In this document: positions 34,665 through 42,917 of the stretch, piece by piece
Position numbering within the stretch: position 1 is the first letter of the stretch
Layout of the letters: each line of letters begins with the position of its first letter
NCBI RefSeq assembly: GCF_015767635.1
Contig: NZ_CP065230.1
Span: 1,178,001-1,242,000, forward strand
Direction of reading: 5' to 3'
Origin: Halomonas sp. A40-4
GTDB taxonomy: Bacteria; Pseudomonadota; Gammaproteobacteria; Pseudomonadales; Halomonadaceae
DNA length: 64,000 bases
Notes under the pieces: generated by a model
The model's input: the letters and a program-made list of their open reading frames with translations, nothing else
Database searches by the model: none
Told to the model about the DNA's origin: nothing
Program-made: the position numbers and the translations under genes

Positions 34665-35623
34665 TCTTGAGCCTCTTGATGCTGCTTATGGGCGGCTAAC
34701 GCCATCATTCGCCTGTCACGCCAATTGCTCCGTTCCATGAGTTTCGACGCTGCCAAACGTTGACGACGCTCATGCTCTACCTTGCTAATCAGCTCATCAC
34801 TCCAGGGCTGTGGATTGGTCCGCTCCTTGTCGATGGATAGGTAGAGATCACCCAGCCGTTGGGCATAGTCGCTAATGCCTCCGGGTGCATTAAGATCAAT
34901 CGTTTCGAAAGGGCCCATGAACGACCAGCGCAACCCTAGCCCTTTCGAGATGGTTGCATCGATGTCTTCAAGGGAGCAGTAACCTTCGTCGTATAGAGCC
35001 CATGCTTCACGCAGGAGAACCCCCTGCAAGCGGTTTAGTACGAACCCTTCCAGCTCACGATTCACTCGGATCGGATGTTGCCCTACGCGGTTCATGAGCT
35101 GATGAACAGCATCCACCGTATCAGTGCTTGTCCAGCTGGCAGGCACCAGCTCCACAATGGGAGCGAGGTAAGGGGGGTTGACTGGGTGGGCAATCAGGCA
35201 ACGAGAGCGGAATGAGATATCTTGTGTGAATGCTGAAGCCGGGATACCCGACGATGACGAGCCCACTATAGTATGCGGAGCAAGGCAGCTTTCCATCGTT
35301 TGATAAAGGTCCTGTTTAACGTCAACACGCTCAAGTACGGACTCTTGTACGTAATCAACGCCTTCTAGCGCTTCTGCAAGCTCTTCGTGGCAACTGCAGC
35401 GCGCCAGCACTTCCTCTGGAGATTCTTGGATCAGGCCATATCCAGCAAGATCCCTGAGTGACTGCTGCATCCGGTTTGGTGCATCCTTCAGTTGCTCAGG
35501 GTTCTTGTCATGAAGACGCACGGGCAAGCCTGCCCGCGCGAATACAATCGCCCACCCCAGGCCCACTAGACCAGTGCCTACTATGGCAATGGTCATATTC
35601 CCGGTTTGAGTATGTTGGCTCAT
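34661..35623 (-). CDS. 3-hydroxyacyl-CoA dehydrogenase-family protein (L-gulonate/carnitine dehydrogenase-like)
   Basis: 320 residues of the lambda-crystallin-like group. Rossmann motif AIVGTGLVGLGWAIVFARAG near residues 13-32, SSSSGIPAS and the catalytic-His segment CLIAHPVNPPYLAPIVELVP near 140-159, then a helical C-terminal domain. Members oxidise small 3-hydroxy acids such as L-gulonate or L-carnitine rather than CoA esters. The ATG at 35623 overlaps the upstream stop as ATGA and is preferred to an earlier in-frame ATG within that gene. Confidence 0.83.
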   Translation of the reverse strand: MSQHTQTGNMTIAIVGTGLVGLGWAIVFARAGLPVRLHDKNPEQLKDAPNRMQQSLRDLAGYGLIQESPEEVLARCSCHEELAEALEGVDYVQESVLERVDVKQDLYQTMESCLAPHTIVGSSSSGIPASAFTQDISFRSRCLIAHPVNPPYLAPIVELVPASWTSTDTVDAVHQLMNRVGQHPIRVNRELEGFVLNRLQGVLLREAWALYDEGYCSLEDIDATISKGLGLRWSFMGPFETIDLNAPGGISDYAQRLGDLYLSIDKERTNPQPWSDELISKVEHERRQRLAASKLMERSNWRDRRMMALAAHKQHQEAQE

Positions 35624-36507
35624 GACACCACCGAAGACATATTGTCGGCCAGACAAATCTCGCTGATGCGCAGATTTTCTTTCGTGATACGTGAGGGGAA
35701 ACGGTCAGCAAGGCCCTCTTCGTGAATTGGAATGACACGAGTGTCATCGTAATCTGCTTGTTTCATCATTTCTTCGGTAGCCAATAACAGGTTCATTTGA
35801 CTGCCGGTTGCAAGGCCTACAGGCGTATACATGGTATCTACCCCGACCACAGAGCCATCGTTTTTAATATTACTGAATTGGTAGACAAGGTCTCCGGCTA
35901 ATACCCATGTGTCCTCAGAGTCTGGCTTGCCGTCATTGCGTACCGTGACCCACATAGAACCAAAAGTGTGACTGTCCTTGGCCAAATGAAGGTCGATGCC
36001 GGGGAGAACATCTTCGACTGACCCCTCAACCGTACGTAGTTTTCCTTGGGCAGCAAGGTTAACCCCACGCAAAATATCGCTGGGATCGACAGCGATCAGC
36101 AGCCAGCGAAGGCGATCTGGCAAGGACAACGCCCATACCCACTTCTCTATTTCTTCTCGCTGGATATAGAAGGTGGCATTTGGGAAATCCTCGACACTTC
36201 CAAAATGGTCAAAGTGAGCATGCGTGATAAAGACGGTATCGACATCCTCGGGTGTAAGCCCCATTTCTGATAAAACCACTTTTGGTGAGCGCCAGTTTTC
36301 GACACCAAACTTCTCTGCAAGGTGTTGACCATAGTCTTTATGGTTATAACCCACATCGACAAGCGCTACGTGATCATTGCTGCGTATCAGCACGTAGCAA
36401 TAAGGTAGTTTTACATAGCCTTCGTTATGTGCGCCGTAGAGCACGCCACTTTTGTGGTAATTGGCAACGTAGCTATACTCCAGGACGTGAATTGAATAAT
36501 TTGCCAT
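35620..36507 (-). CDS. Metallo-beta-lactamase-fold hydrolase (AHL-lactonase-like)
   Basis: 295 residues. The HxHxDH metal site is HAHFDHFG near residues 96-103; further ligands are the His in AKDSHTFGSMWV, the Asp in VLAGDLVYQ and the His in IPIHEEG. Overall it resembles N-acyl-homoserine-lactone lactonase-family hydrolases. In this operon, between dehydrogenases and an ABC sugar importer, opening of a sugar or aldonolactone formed by a dehydrogenase is more likely than quorum quenching (inference). RBS AAGGAGAAC. Confidence 0.8.
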   Translation of the reverse strand: MANYSIHVLEYSYVANYHKSGVLYGAHNEGYVKLPYCYVLIRSNDHVALVDVGYNHKDYGQHLAEKFGVENWRSPKVVLSEMGLTPEDVDTVFITHAHFDHFGSVEDFPNATFYIQREEIEKWVWALSLPDRLRWLLIAVDPSDILRGVNLAAQGKLRTVEGSVEDVLPGIDLHLAKDSHTFGSMWVTVRNDGKPDSEDTWVLAGDLVYQFSNIKNDGSVVGVDTMYTPVGLATGSQMNLLLATEEMMKQADYDDTRVIPIHEEGLADRFPSRITKENLRISEICLADNMSSVVS

Positions 36508-36536
36508 GTTGTTCTCCTTATAGAGTTTTGGCAGGG

Positions 36537-37079
36537 CTAAGCACCCTTTGATACGCCACAGCTACAGCAGGCGTGGCTAAAATCAACCGGACTAAGGTTT
36601 GCACCAGGTTCTGATGTGGCGATAAAGCACTGTTGTGATTTGTTTAATTGACGCATTACATGACGTGTGTCTATGTCGTCGAATATATTGCTTTGATGAG
36701 TTCCGATGCTGTCGATACTCTTGCTGACTTGCTGGAGGTGTTGGCACATTTCTGAAAGTGCCCCATGATGACGCGCTGCTTTATAAGGAACCCGAATAGC
36801 ACGTAGTTGCTCGGCGCAGTCGTCAAGCTGCTTCTTCGCCAAATTGAACATGCTATGATCCAACGGCAACTCTCGCTGCTGGCTCGACAAGTACAATAAA
36901 AAGATTCCTGAAAGTTGCGCCATCACGCGCCCTAGCGAGTCATAGACAGGTCTTATGCCAGTGAGGTATTGCGCTGTTTCGGGGGAATAACCTGGCGGCG
37001 GTACCGCATTTAAAGAGTCGGTACTATCCTGGATTTCCCAGATATCACACTGCGCTGCATGTATATTGGTATTATTCAT
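36537..37079 (-). CDS. Uncharacterised 180-residue protein with a CCxCG tail
   Basis: I do not recognise a family. Predicted mostly helical; a Pro-rich segment near residue 27 (PPPGYSPETAQYL) is followed by helices, and the end is SHACCSCGVSKGA with three clustered Cys after an isolated Cys in SQQCFIAT and others near residues 85 and 110. No signal peptide or membrane helix. It begins inside the end of the lacI gene (8-base overlap, GGGAGGGTTA as RBS), so it is co-translated with the regulator. Possibly a metal- or FeS-binding accessory protein, but this is only a guess. Confidence 0.6.
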   Translation of the reverse strand: MNNTNIHAAQCDIWEIQDSTDSLNAVPPPGYSPETAQYLTGIRPVYDSLGRVMAQLSGIFLLYLSSQQRELPLDHSMFNLAKKQLDDCAEQLRAIRVPYKAARHHGALSEMCQHLQQVSKSIDSIGTHQSNIFDDIDTRHVMRQLNKSQQCFIATSEPGANLSPVDFSHACCSCGVSKGA

Positions 37080-38124
37080 TAACCCTCCCATCGGCTAGAT
37101 TTGCCGAGCCACGAATAATCAGTTCTCCCGGCATAAAGTATTGCTTTGGCATCGCAGAGCGGTTTTGTTGAAAACGCAGTATTTCGGTTATGACACAATC
37201 GATCATGTCGTCCATCGGCTGACGAACGGTGGTTAAGTCGTGCGAAGGCCATGACGCTAACGCAATGTCATCAAATCCTACGATCGCAATGTCCTCTGGG
37301 ACCCTGAGTCCCAGCTCACGCCTGATACAATCACTGGCCCCGACAGCAATGATGTCGTTGGCACAGAAAACTGCGTCAATGCGTTGATCCCTGGCATAAA
37401 GCTGCCGCATCCCGGCGTAGCCGTTTTCATAGGAGAAGTCACCCCCGGAATAGATAACGGGGTCAGGTAGGCCAGAGGCAGCGATACCCTCCAGATAACC
37501 TGCTAAGCGGTCCACATTCGTGCTTGCCGTTGCCAGCCCTTCGATGAAAGCCAGATGCCGGTAACCGGACTGGGCAAGACGCTCTGCAACCAGCCTGCCC
37601 CCGGCGGTGTTGTCACAGCAGATAGCACTTGCGCTGGCACCTGCAACATAACGATTGAAGAGGATGACCGGTGTGTTGCTGTCATTAAATTCTTGTAGGT
37701 AATCTGCTTTCATAGTGGCCGCAAGCAGGATTGCTACATCCGGGTTGATTTCCTGTAATGCAGGCACCGAGTCTTCTACTCCATCGTCTGAAGTGAAAAT
37801 CATTGTATGCAGTTTCATCTTTTGCAAACGACGTGAAAGCTTAACGAGCACTTCGGGGTAGAAAGGGTTGGTAATATTGTTTACGAACAGAGCCACAACA
37901 CCACTGCGCTGACGAATTAATCCTCGAGCAAAGAAATTGGGTCGATAGCCCATTTCCTTTGCCTTCATCATGACGCGCTCTCTGGTCTCCTTCGCGATTA
38001 CAGGGTCATTGGCCAGTGCGCGGGAAACGGTAGAGACGGAGACGCCTGCCTCAACTGCGATATCTTTAACCGTAATACGACTGATATCGGATTGCTTAAT
38101 GCTCTTTTGTTCGGCGTCTACCAT
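37072..38124 (-). CDS. LacI-family transcriptional regulator
   Basis: 350 residues. N-terminal LacI helix-turn-helix and hinge: ITVKDIAVEAGVSVSTVSRA near 17-36, then EMGYRPNFFARGLIRQRSG; C-terminal periplasmic-binding-fold effector domain with VAVGFDD-type segment (IAIVGFDDIALASWPSHDLT). Likely represses the surrounding block through the operators at 40855, 44473 and 44535. About 17 residues longer at the N-terminus than usual LacI proteins. Confidence 0.9.
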   Translation of the reverse strand: MVDAEQKSIKQSDISRITVKDIAVEAGVSVSTVSRALANDPVIAKETRERVMMKAKEMGYRPNFFARGLIRQRSGVVALFVNNITNPFYPEVLVKLSRRLQKMKLHTMIFTSDDGVEDSVPALQEINPDVAILLAATMKADYLQEFNDSNTPVILFNRYVAGASASAICCDNTAGGRLVAERLAQSGYRHLAFIEGLATASTNVDRLAGYLEGIAASGLPDPVIYSGGDFSYENGYAGMRQLYARDQRIDAVFCANDIIAVGASDCIRRELGLRVPEDIAIVGFDDIALASWPSHDLTTVRQPMDDMIDCVITEILRFQQNRSAMPKQYFMPGELIIRGSANLADGRVNE

Positions 38125-38151
38125 GTCTCGTTTCCTTGGTTTCTGTTGATG

Positions 38152-39474
38152 TTACTTGTGTACAACGGGGGCAGGGGTGCCATAAGGCACGTCAACGCCA
38201 CCATAACGGCGTACGCGAATATTGCACTGTTCTGCATGGCCCACAAAACCTTCCAGCATACAGAGCCGGGAACCGTATTCACCCACCATAGTGGCCGCTT
38301 CATCGGTGAGAATCTTTTGGTAACTATGCGTCTTGAGGAATTTGCCGACCCAGAGTCCTCCCGTGTAGCGTCCTGCTTTCTTTGTTGGCAGGGTATGATT
38401 GGTACCGATAACCTTGTCACCATTGGCGACGTTGGTGCGAGCGCCAAGAAACAGAGCGCCATAAGCGGTCATGTTCTCCAGGAACCAGTCATCTCTATCC
38501 GTCATGACTTGAACGTGTTCACTTGCTATATCGTTGGCGACTTCAAGCATTTCTTCGTAGGTGTCACAAAGGACGACCGCCCCGTAATCTTCCCAGCTTT
38601 TTGCTGCTGTTTCAGCGGTTGGCAATATGCTTAGAATCCGTTCGACTTCAAGCAACGTCGCCTCGGCCAATTGACGGGAGTTGGTTACAAGAACGGCTGG
38701 GCTGTTATACCCATGCTCTGCTTGCCCAAGGAGGTCAGTAGCGCAAAGTTCGGCATCTACGGTTTCATCGGCGATCACCATGGTTTCAGTTGGCCCGGCA
38801 AACAGGTCAATTCCCACACGGCCGAATAGTTGGCGCTTTGCTTCGGCCACGAAGGCATTACCTGGCCCTACCAACATGTGTACCGGGGACAATGTTTCAG
38901 TACCCAAAGCCATGGCACCGACTGCTTGGATACCACCGAGTACATAAATCTCGTGTGCACCCCCAAAATGCATAGCGGCTATGACGGCAGCATTAGGGCG
39001 GCCTTTAAAAGGGGGCGTACAGGCGACTATGCGGGGGACCCCGGCGACAGATGCTGTGGCCACAGACATATGCGCACTGGCCACCATGGGGAATTTGCCT
39101 CCAGGTACGTAACAACCTACAGACTGAACCGGAATATTTTTGTGACCAAGAATAACGCCTGGTAAAGGCTCAACTTCGAGATCGAGCATCGTATCCCGTT
39201 GTGCCTGGGCAAACTGCTTGACTTGCGCCTGGGCAAACTTGATGTCAGACAGTTCCTGGGGTGATAATTCATCGATCAAGTTATTAATTTCATCTTGGGT
39301 TAGTTTGAAACTGGGTGGCGTGTAGTTATCGAATTTTTCTGATAACTCACGCACTGCTTCGTCTCCACGCGATTCAATTTCACTTAGTGTCGACTCGACA
39401 ATTGTGCGGATCTTTGTATCATCATCATTAATTTCAGATTCCGCTTTTCCGTGCTTTAAGTATTCGATAGGCAT
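38152..39474 (-). CDS. Histidinol-dehydrogenase-family oxidoreductase (HpsN-like)
   Basis: 440-residue HisD-fold Zn/NAD dehydrogenase outside any his operon. Catalytic and metal residues of HisD are kept: LLGQAEHG (Gln, His), the Glu-His pair in ASEHVQV, Asp in [14 protein letters not shown] and GHAEQC. HisD paralogues in catabolic operons include HpsN, which turns sulfopropanediol into sulfolactate, and polyol or amino-alcohol dehydrogenases. A four-electron alcohol-to-acid oxidation of the imported compound is the likely role. It follows the binding-protein gene and precedes lacI. Confidence 0.85.
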   Translation of the reverse strand: MPIEYLKHGKAESEINDDDTKIRTIVESTLSEIESRGDEAVRELSEKFDNYTPPSFKLTQDEINNLIDELSPQELSDIKFAQAQVKQFAQAQRDTMLDLEVEPLPGVILGHKNIPVQSVGCYVPGGKFPMVASAHMSVATASVAGVPRIVACTPPFKGRPNAAVIAAMHFGGAHEIYVLGGIQAVGAMALGTETLSPVHMLVGPGNAFVAEAKRQLFGRVGIDLFAGPTETMVIADETVDAELCATDLLGQAEHGYNSPAVLVTNSRQLAEATLLEVERILSILPTAETAAKSWEDYGAVVLCDTYEEMLEVANDIASEHVQVMTDRDDWFLENMTAYGALFLGARTNVANGDKVIGTNHTLPTKKAGRYTGGLWVGKFLKTHSYQKILTDEAATMVGEYGSRLCMLEGFVGHAEQCNIRVRRYGGVDVPYGTPAPVVHK

Positions 39475-39563
39475 ATTGTTTATCTCTCGAAAAGGTTAAA
39501 TGTGTCTATCAGCTTTAATTCGATTACAAGCCATTGCCACCTAGGCGACAATGGCTTCTATCC

Positions 39564-40805
39564 TTAAGGTGAAACAGTGGGTTCCACAGTGGTTAATTCA
39601 TAAAGGTTTTCAGGAGCATCGCAGTTTCGGCAGTTGATGCCGGGTTCATTAGGTGCGTTTTCAATCACATCAGCTGGTAGCGGCTGGATGGTCGCGCCAG
39701 GAGTGGGGGTGCCCTCCAGTGCTGACGCCAATGACAGTTCAGGAAGCAGTTCAGGATTGAAAACTTCGGTCACGAAAGAGCTCGGGACTTTGTCTCCAGG
39801 GAAAGTGTTACAGCCGTCCTCGAAGGTATCCCCTTCACAAAGCTTGACGTCATCAGCGGTAACCCAGGGGAGTGGGTATTGTATATTCCGCTGATCTTCC
39901 GGAAGCTCATCACGCTCGCCTTCCAGCATCTCCATCATCAACTTAAAAGCAAGGCCGGATTGGGCAGGAGGGGAACCGGCAGATACGCCGGAGAGACCTT
40001 TGGCCTGGTATTCTTCATTGGCCAGCGCCAGGCGGAAGCCGTTAGAGTTTTCGCCCGTCATAGGGACCAGACGGTTTTCGTCTGCCTGTAGAAGTGCCTG
40101 GATGGCCCCATACTCGCCTGCCTGTGCCCATATGCCGTCAACATCTGGGTGCGCTGCAAGTGCTTTGGAGGTTTCTTGCTGCGTCGTTCGGTCATCCCAA
40201 TTACTGTAGTACTCGGCAGCGATCTCAATCCCGGGGTATTGATTGAAGATATGCATGGCCCCATTGGTATGGCGCTCATCGACCGAGTTGCCCGGAACCC
40301 CTCGTGATAGGAAAATCTTTCCTTCACCCCCCAGTTCGTTGACTAATGCCTGAGCCGTATTCTCGCCAAATCCGGAGGTGATATAGCTGACGTTATAGGC
40401 GCACTGTTCAGTGACCGTGGCGTCATACATAAAGAACAGCACGCCTTGTTCACAGCCATGCCTAACTGTTCTATTCAGTGCGTTGGAGGATATGGGAAAG
40501 CTGACGATGCCGTCTGCCCCGTTGGCGATCATGCTCTCGTAGTCGGAGATCTGCGATTGTGGATCTGTGCCAGAAATGACCTCAACGAGTTCCACGGTAT
40601 CGTTGTAAGGTGGGGTCTTGGCGAGTGCCTTGACAATATTAGCCGCTTCACTTTGCCAGGAGTTACCTGAGTAGCTGAGGGAAAGGTAAATCAACCATTT
40701 CCCATCTTCGGTCTTGGCTTCAGCGGGCTGCATTCCTGCGGCTAGCATGGAAACGCCTAGAGCAGTAGCTAGCGTGATGTGCTTTTTCTTTGTAATTAAT
40801 GACAT
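39564..40805 (-). CDS. Ribose-type ABC transporter substrate-binding protein with long C-terminal tail
   Basis: 413 residues. Signal peptide to about residue 30 (MQPAEA), then a type I sugar-binding fold: WLIYLSLSYSGNSWQSEAAN, ISDYESMIANGADGIVSFPI, and DGIWAQAGEYGAIQAL. Ribose-type binding proteins usually end near 300-330 residues; this one continues about 70 residues more with a Pro-rich linker and PGINCRNCDAPENLYEL, containing CxxC. It serves the permeases at 40921 and 41931 and the ATPase at 42918. Its own promoter region carries the LacI-type site at 40855. Confidence 0.87.
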   Translation of the reverse strand: MSLITKKKHITLATALGVSMLAAGMQPAEAKTEDGKWLIYLSLSYSGNSWQSEAANIVKALAKTPPYNDTVELVEVISGTDPQSQISDYESMIANGADGIVSFPISSNALNRTVRHGCEQGVLFFMYDATVTEQCAYNVSYITSGFGENTAQALVNELGGEGKIFLSRGVPGNSVDERHTNGAMHIFNQYPGIEIAAEYYSNWDDRTTQQETSKALAAHPDVDGIWAQAGEYGAIQALLQADENRLVPMTGENSNGFRLALANEEYQAKGLSGVSAGSPPAQSGLAFKLMMEMLEGERDELPEDQRNIQYPLPWVTADDVKLCEGDTFEDGCNTFPGDKVPSSFVTEVFNPELLPELSLASALEGTPTPGATIQPLPADVIENAPNEPGINCRNCDAPENLYELTTVEPTVSP

Positions 40806-40854
40806 GTTGACCCCCGGGTCAGTTGTCTTGAGATTATAGCTAGAGCTTTGTATT

Positions 40855-40873
40855 GAATTTAAAACGTTTGCAT
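40855..40873. promoter_or_regulatory. LacI-type operator half-palindrome GAATTTAAAACGTTTGCAT (copy 1)
   Basis: Nineteen bases identical to 44535-44553. Centre AACGTT with a conserved right half CGTTTGCA. It lies 50 bases upstream of the binding-protein start. Probably bound by the LacI protein at 37072. Confidence 0.7.
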
Positions 40874-40920
40874 TTTTTATGATCTTTTTTTAAGTCTATA
40901 AAACCTCCTGCCTCAGGGCA

Positions 40921-41934
40921 TCAATTGGTTTTTTTAAGCATCGACTGAAGTCCAGTAAATATTTGCTCACGCAACATTATTAACGCGACTAAAATGACGA
41001 TGCCTTCGAGAATTGTTTTCCATCCTTGACCAACTCCCAATGCACTAAGCATTGAGCTCAATGTGGTAAGCAATAACGCTCCACCGACTGTCCCGAGAAA
41101 GCTGCCACGGCCACCGAGTATGGAAGATCCGCCCACAACAACGGCAGCAATGGAAGGCAGTAAATAATCATCACCCATTCTCAGGGTTGCTCCGTTGGCA
41201 TATGCGGCGAGAAGCACTCCGGCTAGCGCACTGCAGGCCGCTGAGATGGCATACGCAGAGATGGTCATTCTTTTTACCGCAATGCCTGCGATATTAGCTG
41301 CCTCAGGATTATTGCCCACGGCATTCAATTTTCGGCCGAACGCAGAATAGGACTGTAGGATGGTGAAAATAATAATAAATGCCAGCATGAGTAGTATCGG
41401 TAACGCCACACCGAGTACTTTATTTTGCATGAAAGCATTTAGCATGGGCGCCGGAAACCCTCGCGGAGTACCTTCGGTGAAACCCAGGCACACGCTATAT
41501 ACAATCAATCCCATCGCCATTGTCATGATAAAAGGAGGAATAGATAAGTGCGTTACCCCAAGCCCGCTAATCACACCCACCATGGCACTGATGAGCAGAA
41601 TTCCAGGGATTATAAAGTAGAGACCCTCATTAGTTCCCTGCATAAATGTGGTTGACAGTACTCCACCTAGAGTAATCATCGATGCGACAGAAAGGTCCAA
41701 ACCACGAACCAATATCACCAGCCCCTGGCCAAAGGCACATATGACCAGAAAGCTGCTCAGGTACAGGACGGTCATCAGCTGGGATATGCCACCGAGCGAT
41801 GGGCTAACGAGGCGCGAACCAAAGATCATGAGTACAACCAAGCCGTATATAGTCAGTACCGCAATGGTTGTGCTACTGAGCCGTTGGGCCTGCCGCGTGT
41901 CCTGTTTGTCGGTTACGCCATAGGAAGGATTCAT
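40921..41934 (-). CDS. Ribose-type ABC transporter permease (RbsC family) A
   Basis: 337 residues, multi-spanning. Signatures: GQGLVILVRGLDLSVASMIT with the family's 'G-I-D-L-S' motif, GRKLNAVGNNPEAANIAGIA and ATLRMGDDYLLPSIAAVVVGG, which is the EAA-like loop region. ATG at 41934 overlaps the stop of permease B (ATGA). A much longer reading frame through permease B is not plausible. Confidence 0.9.
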   Translation of the reverse strand: MNPSYGVTDKQDTRQAQRLSSTTIAVLTIYGLVVLMIFGSRLVSPSLGGISQLMTVLYLSSFLVICAFGQGLVILVRGLDLSVASMITLGGVLSTTFMQGTNEGLYFIIPGILLISAMVGVISGLGVTHLSIPPFIMTMAMGLIVYSVCLGFTEGTPRGFPAPMLNAFMQNKVLGVALPILLMLAFIIIFTILQSYSAFGRKLNAVGNNPEAANIAGIAVKRMTISAYAISAACSALAGVLLAAYANGATLRMGDDYLLPSIAAVVVGGSSILGGRGSFLGTVGGALLLTTLSSMLSALGVGQGWKTILEGIVILVALIMLREQIFTGLQSMLKKTN

Positions 41935-42881
41935 GTGATATTCCTCTTGTCGACGACGAACTGAACAGCACCTGAGAATAGAACTGCCAAGATCATGATC
42001 AGGCCTTGAACCATTCCGGTGTAAAAAGAGGAAACGCCAACAGAGAAAAGAAACTTCTGCATCAACACGAGGGTCGCAGCGCCCAAGAGCGAGGCCGTGA
42101 CGCCACCTCGCCCCCCGCCAAAGGCTGTTCCCCCTAAAGCCACGGCTGCAAAAGTAAGCAATAGGAAGGGCTCTCCAGCCGAAGGGCTGCCCGTTGACGT
42201 CTGGGCCGCCAGAAAGTAGGCCGCTAATGCATAAAAAGCACCTGCCCATAAGAAAGAAAAGAACTTCGTTCTCGCTACATCAATACCCGAAAGCTCAGAC
42301 GCTTTGGCGTCTTGACCAATAGCCAGCAGGTTACGACCGGCATTAGTTCTGCGGAACACAAACCACAGCATTGCCACCAGAAAAGCAATGATGATGGAGA
42401 CGGGCACTTCAAAGACACTGCCGGTAAGTTCATAGGCCATGAAGTCTGATACATAGCCACCTGGCGCCCTAAGAATTAGCAGCGCTATACCCTGACAAAT
42501 GATCATGGTCGCCAGAGTTGCCGCAATAGCCTGGATCTTCAAATAAGCCACGACAAAGCCGTTGATGGCACCCACTAATATGCCAACCGTCAGCGCGATC
42601 CCTAAAATGCCGACAGCGCCGAGAGCACCATCGAACTGCAATACCGCTACAATAGAATTCACCAGCGAAATAGTACCGGCCACAGAAAGGTCGAACCCTC
42701 CCTGCAATATGACAAAGGTGGCGCCTGCAGCCGCTAACATCAATGGTAAGGAGTTGTTGAACAACCCTTGAATTGAATAAGCTGAAAGGGCAGAAGGCTG
42801 TACGGCAGCGTATATGGCGAAAATAATTAAATAAATCACCATGATCATTAGGCCGCTATCGGCAATTTTCTTAATGGTCAT
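41931..42881 (-). CDS. Ribose-type ABC transporter permease (RbsC family) B
   Basis: 316 residues. Motifs: LQGGFDLSVAGTISLVNSIV, GRNLLAIGQDAKASELSGID and SAGEPFLLLTFAAVALGGTA with GGGRGGV. Two permease genes in tandem suggest a heterodimeric membrane domain. Located between the ATPase gene and permease A in one transcription unit. Confidence 0.9.
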   Translation of the reverse strand: MTIKKIADSGLMIMVIYLIIFAIYAAVQPSALSAYSIQGLFNNSLPLMLAAAGATFVILQGGFDLSVAGTISLVNSIVAVLQFDGALGAVGILGIALTVGILVGAINGFVVAYLKIQAIAATLATMIICQGIALLILRAPGGYVSDFMAYELTGSVFEVPVSIIIAFLVAMLWFVFRRTNAGRNLLAIGQDAKASELSGIDVARTKFFSFLWAGAFYALAAYFLAAQTSTGSPSAGEPFLLLTFAAVALGGTAFGGGRGGVTASLLGAATLVLMQKFLFSVGVSSFYTGMVQGLIMILAVLFSGAVQFVVDKRNIT

Positions 42882-42917
42882 GCTGTCGCCCCTGTGTTTT
42901 TGGCATTGTTTGAAGGT

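Noticed and set aside
35620..36507. Quorum-quenching AHL lactonase as a specific assignment
   Set aside because: Only the metal site and general layout support it, while operon context favours a catabolic lactone substrate.
38152..39474. True histidinol dehydrogenase (hisD) of histidine synthesis
   Set aside because: No other his genes are near and the gene is embedded in an ABC/LacI catabolic operon, although the catalytic residues are conserved.
41935..42249. 105-codon N-terminal extension of permease A
   Set aside because: It reads through permease B in another frame and is Arg/Cys/Trp-rich with no membrane pattern; the ATGA overlap gives a natural start at 41934.
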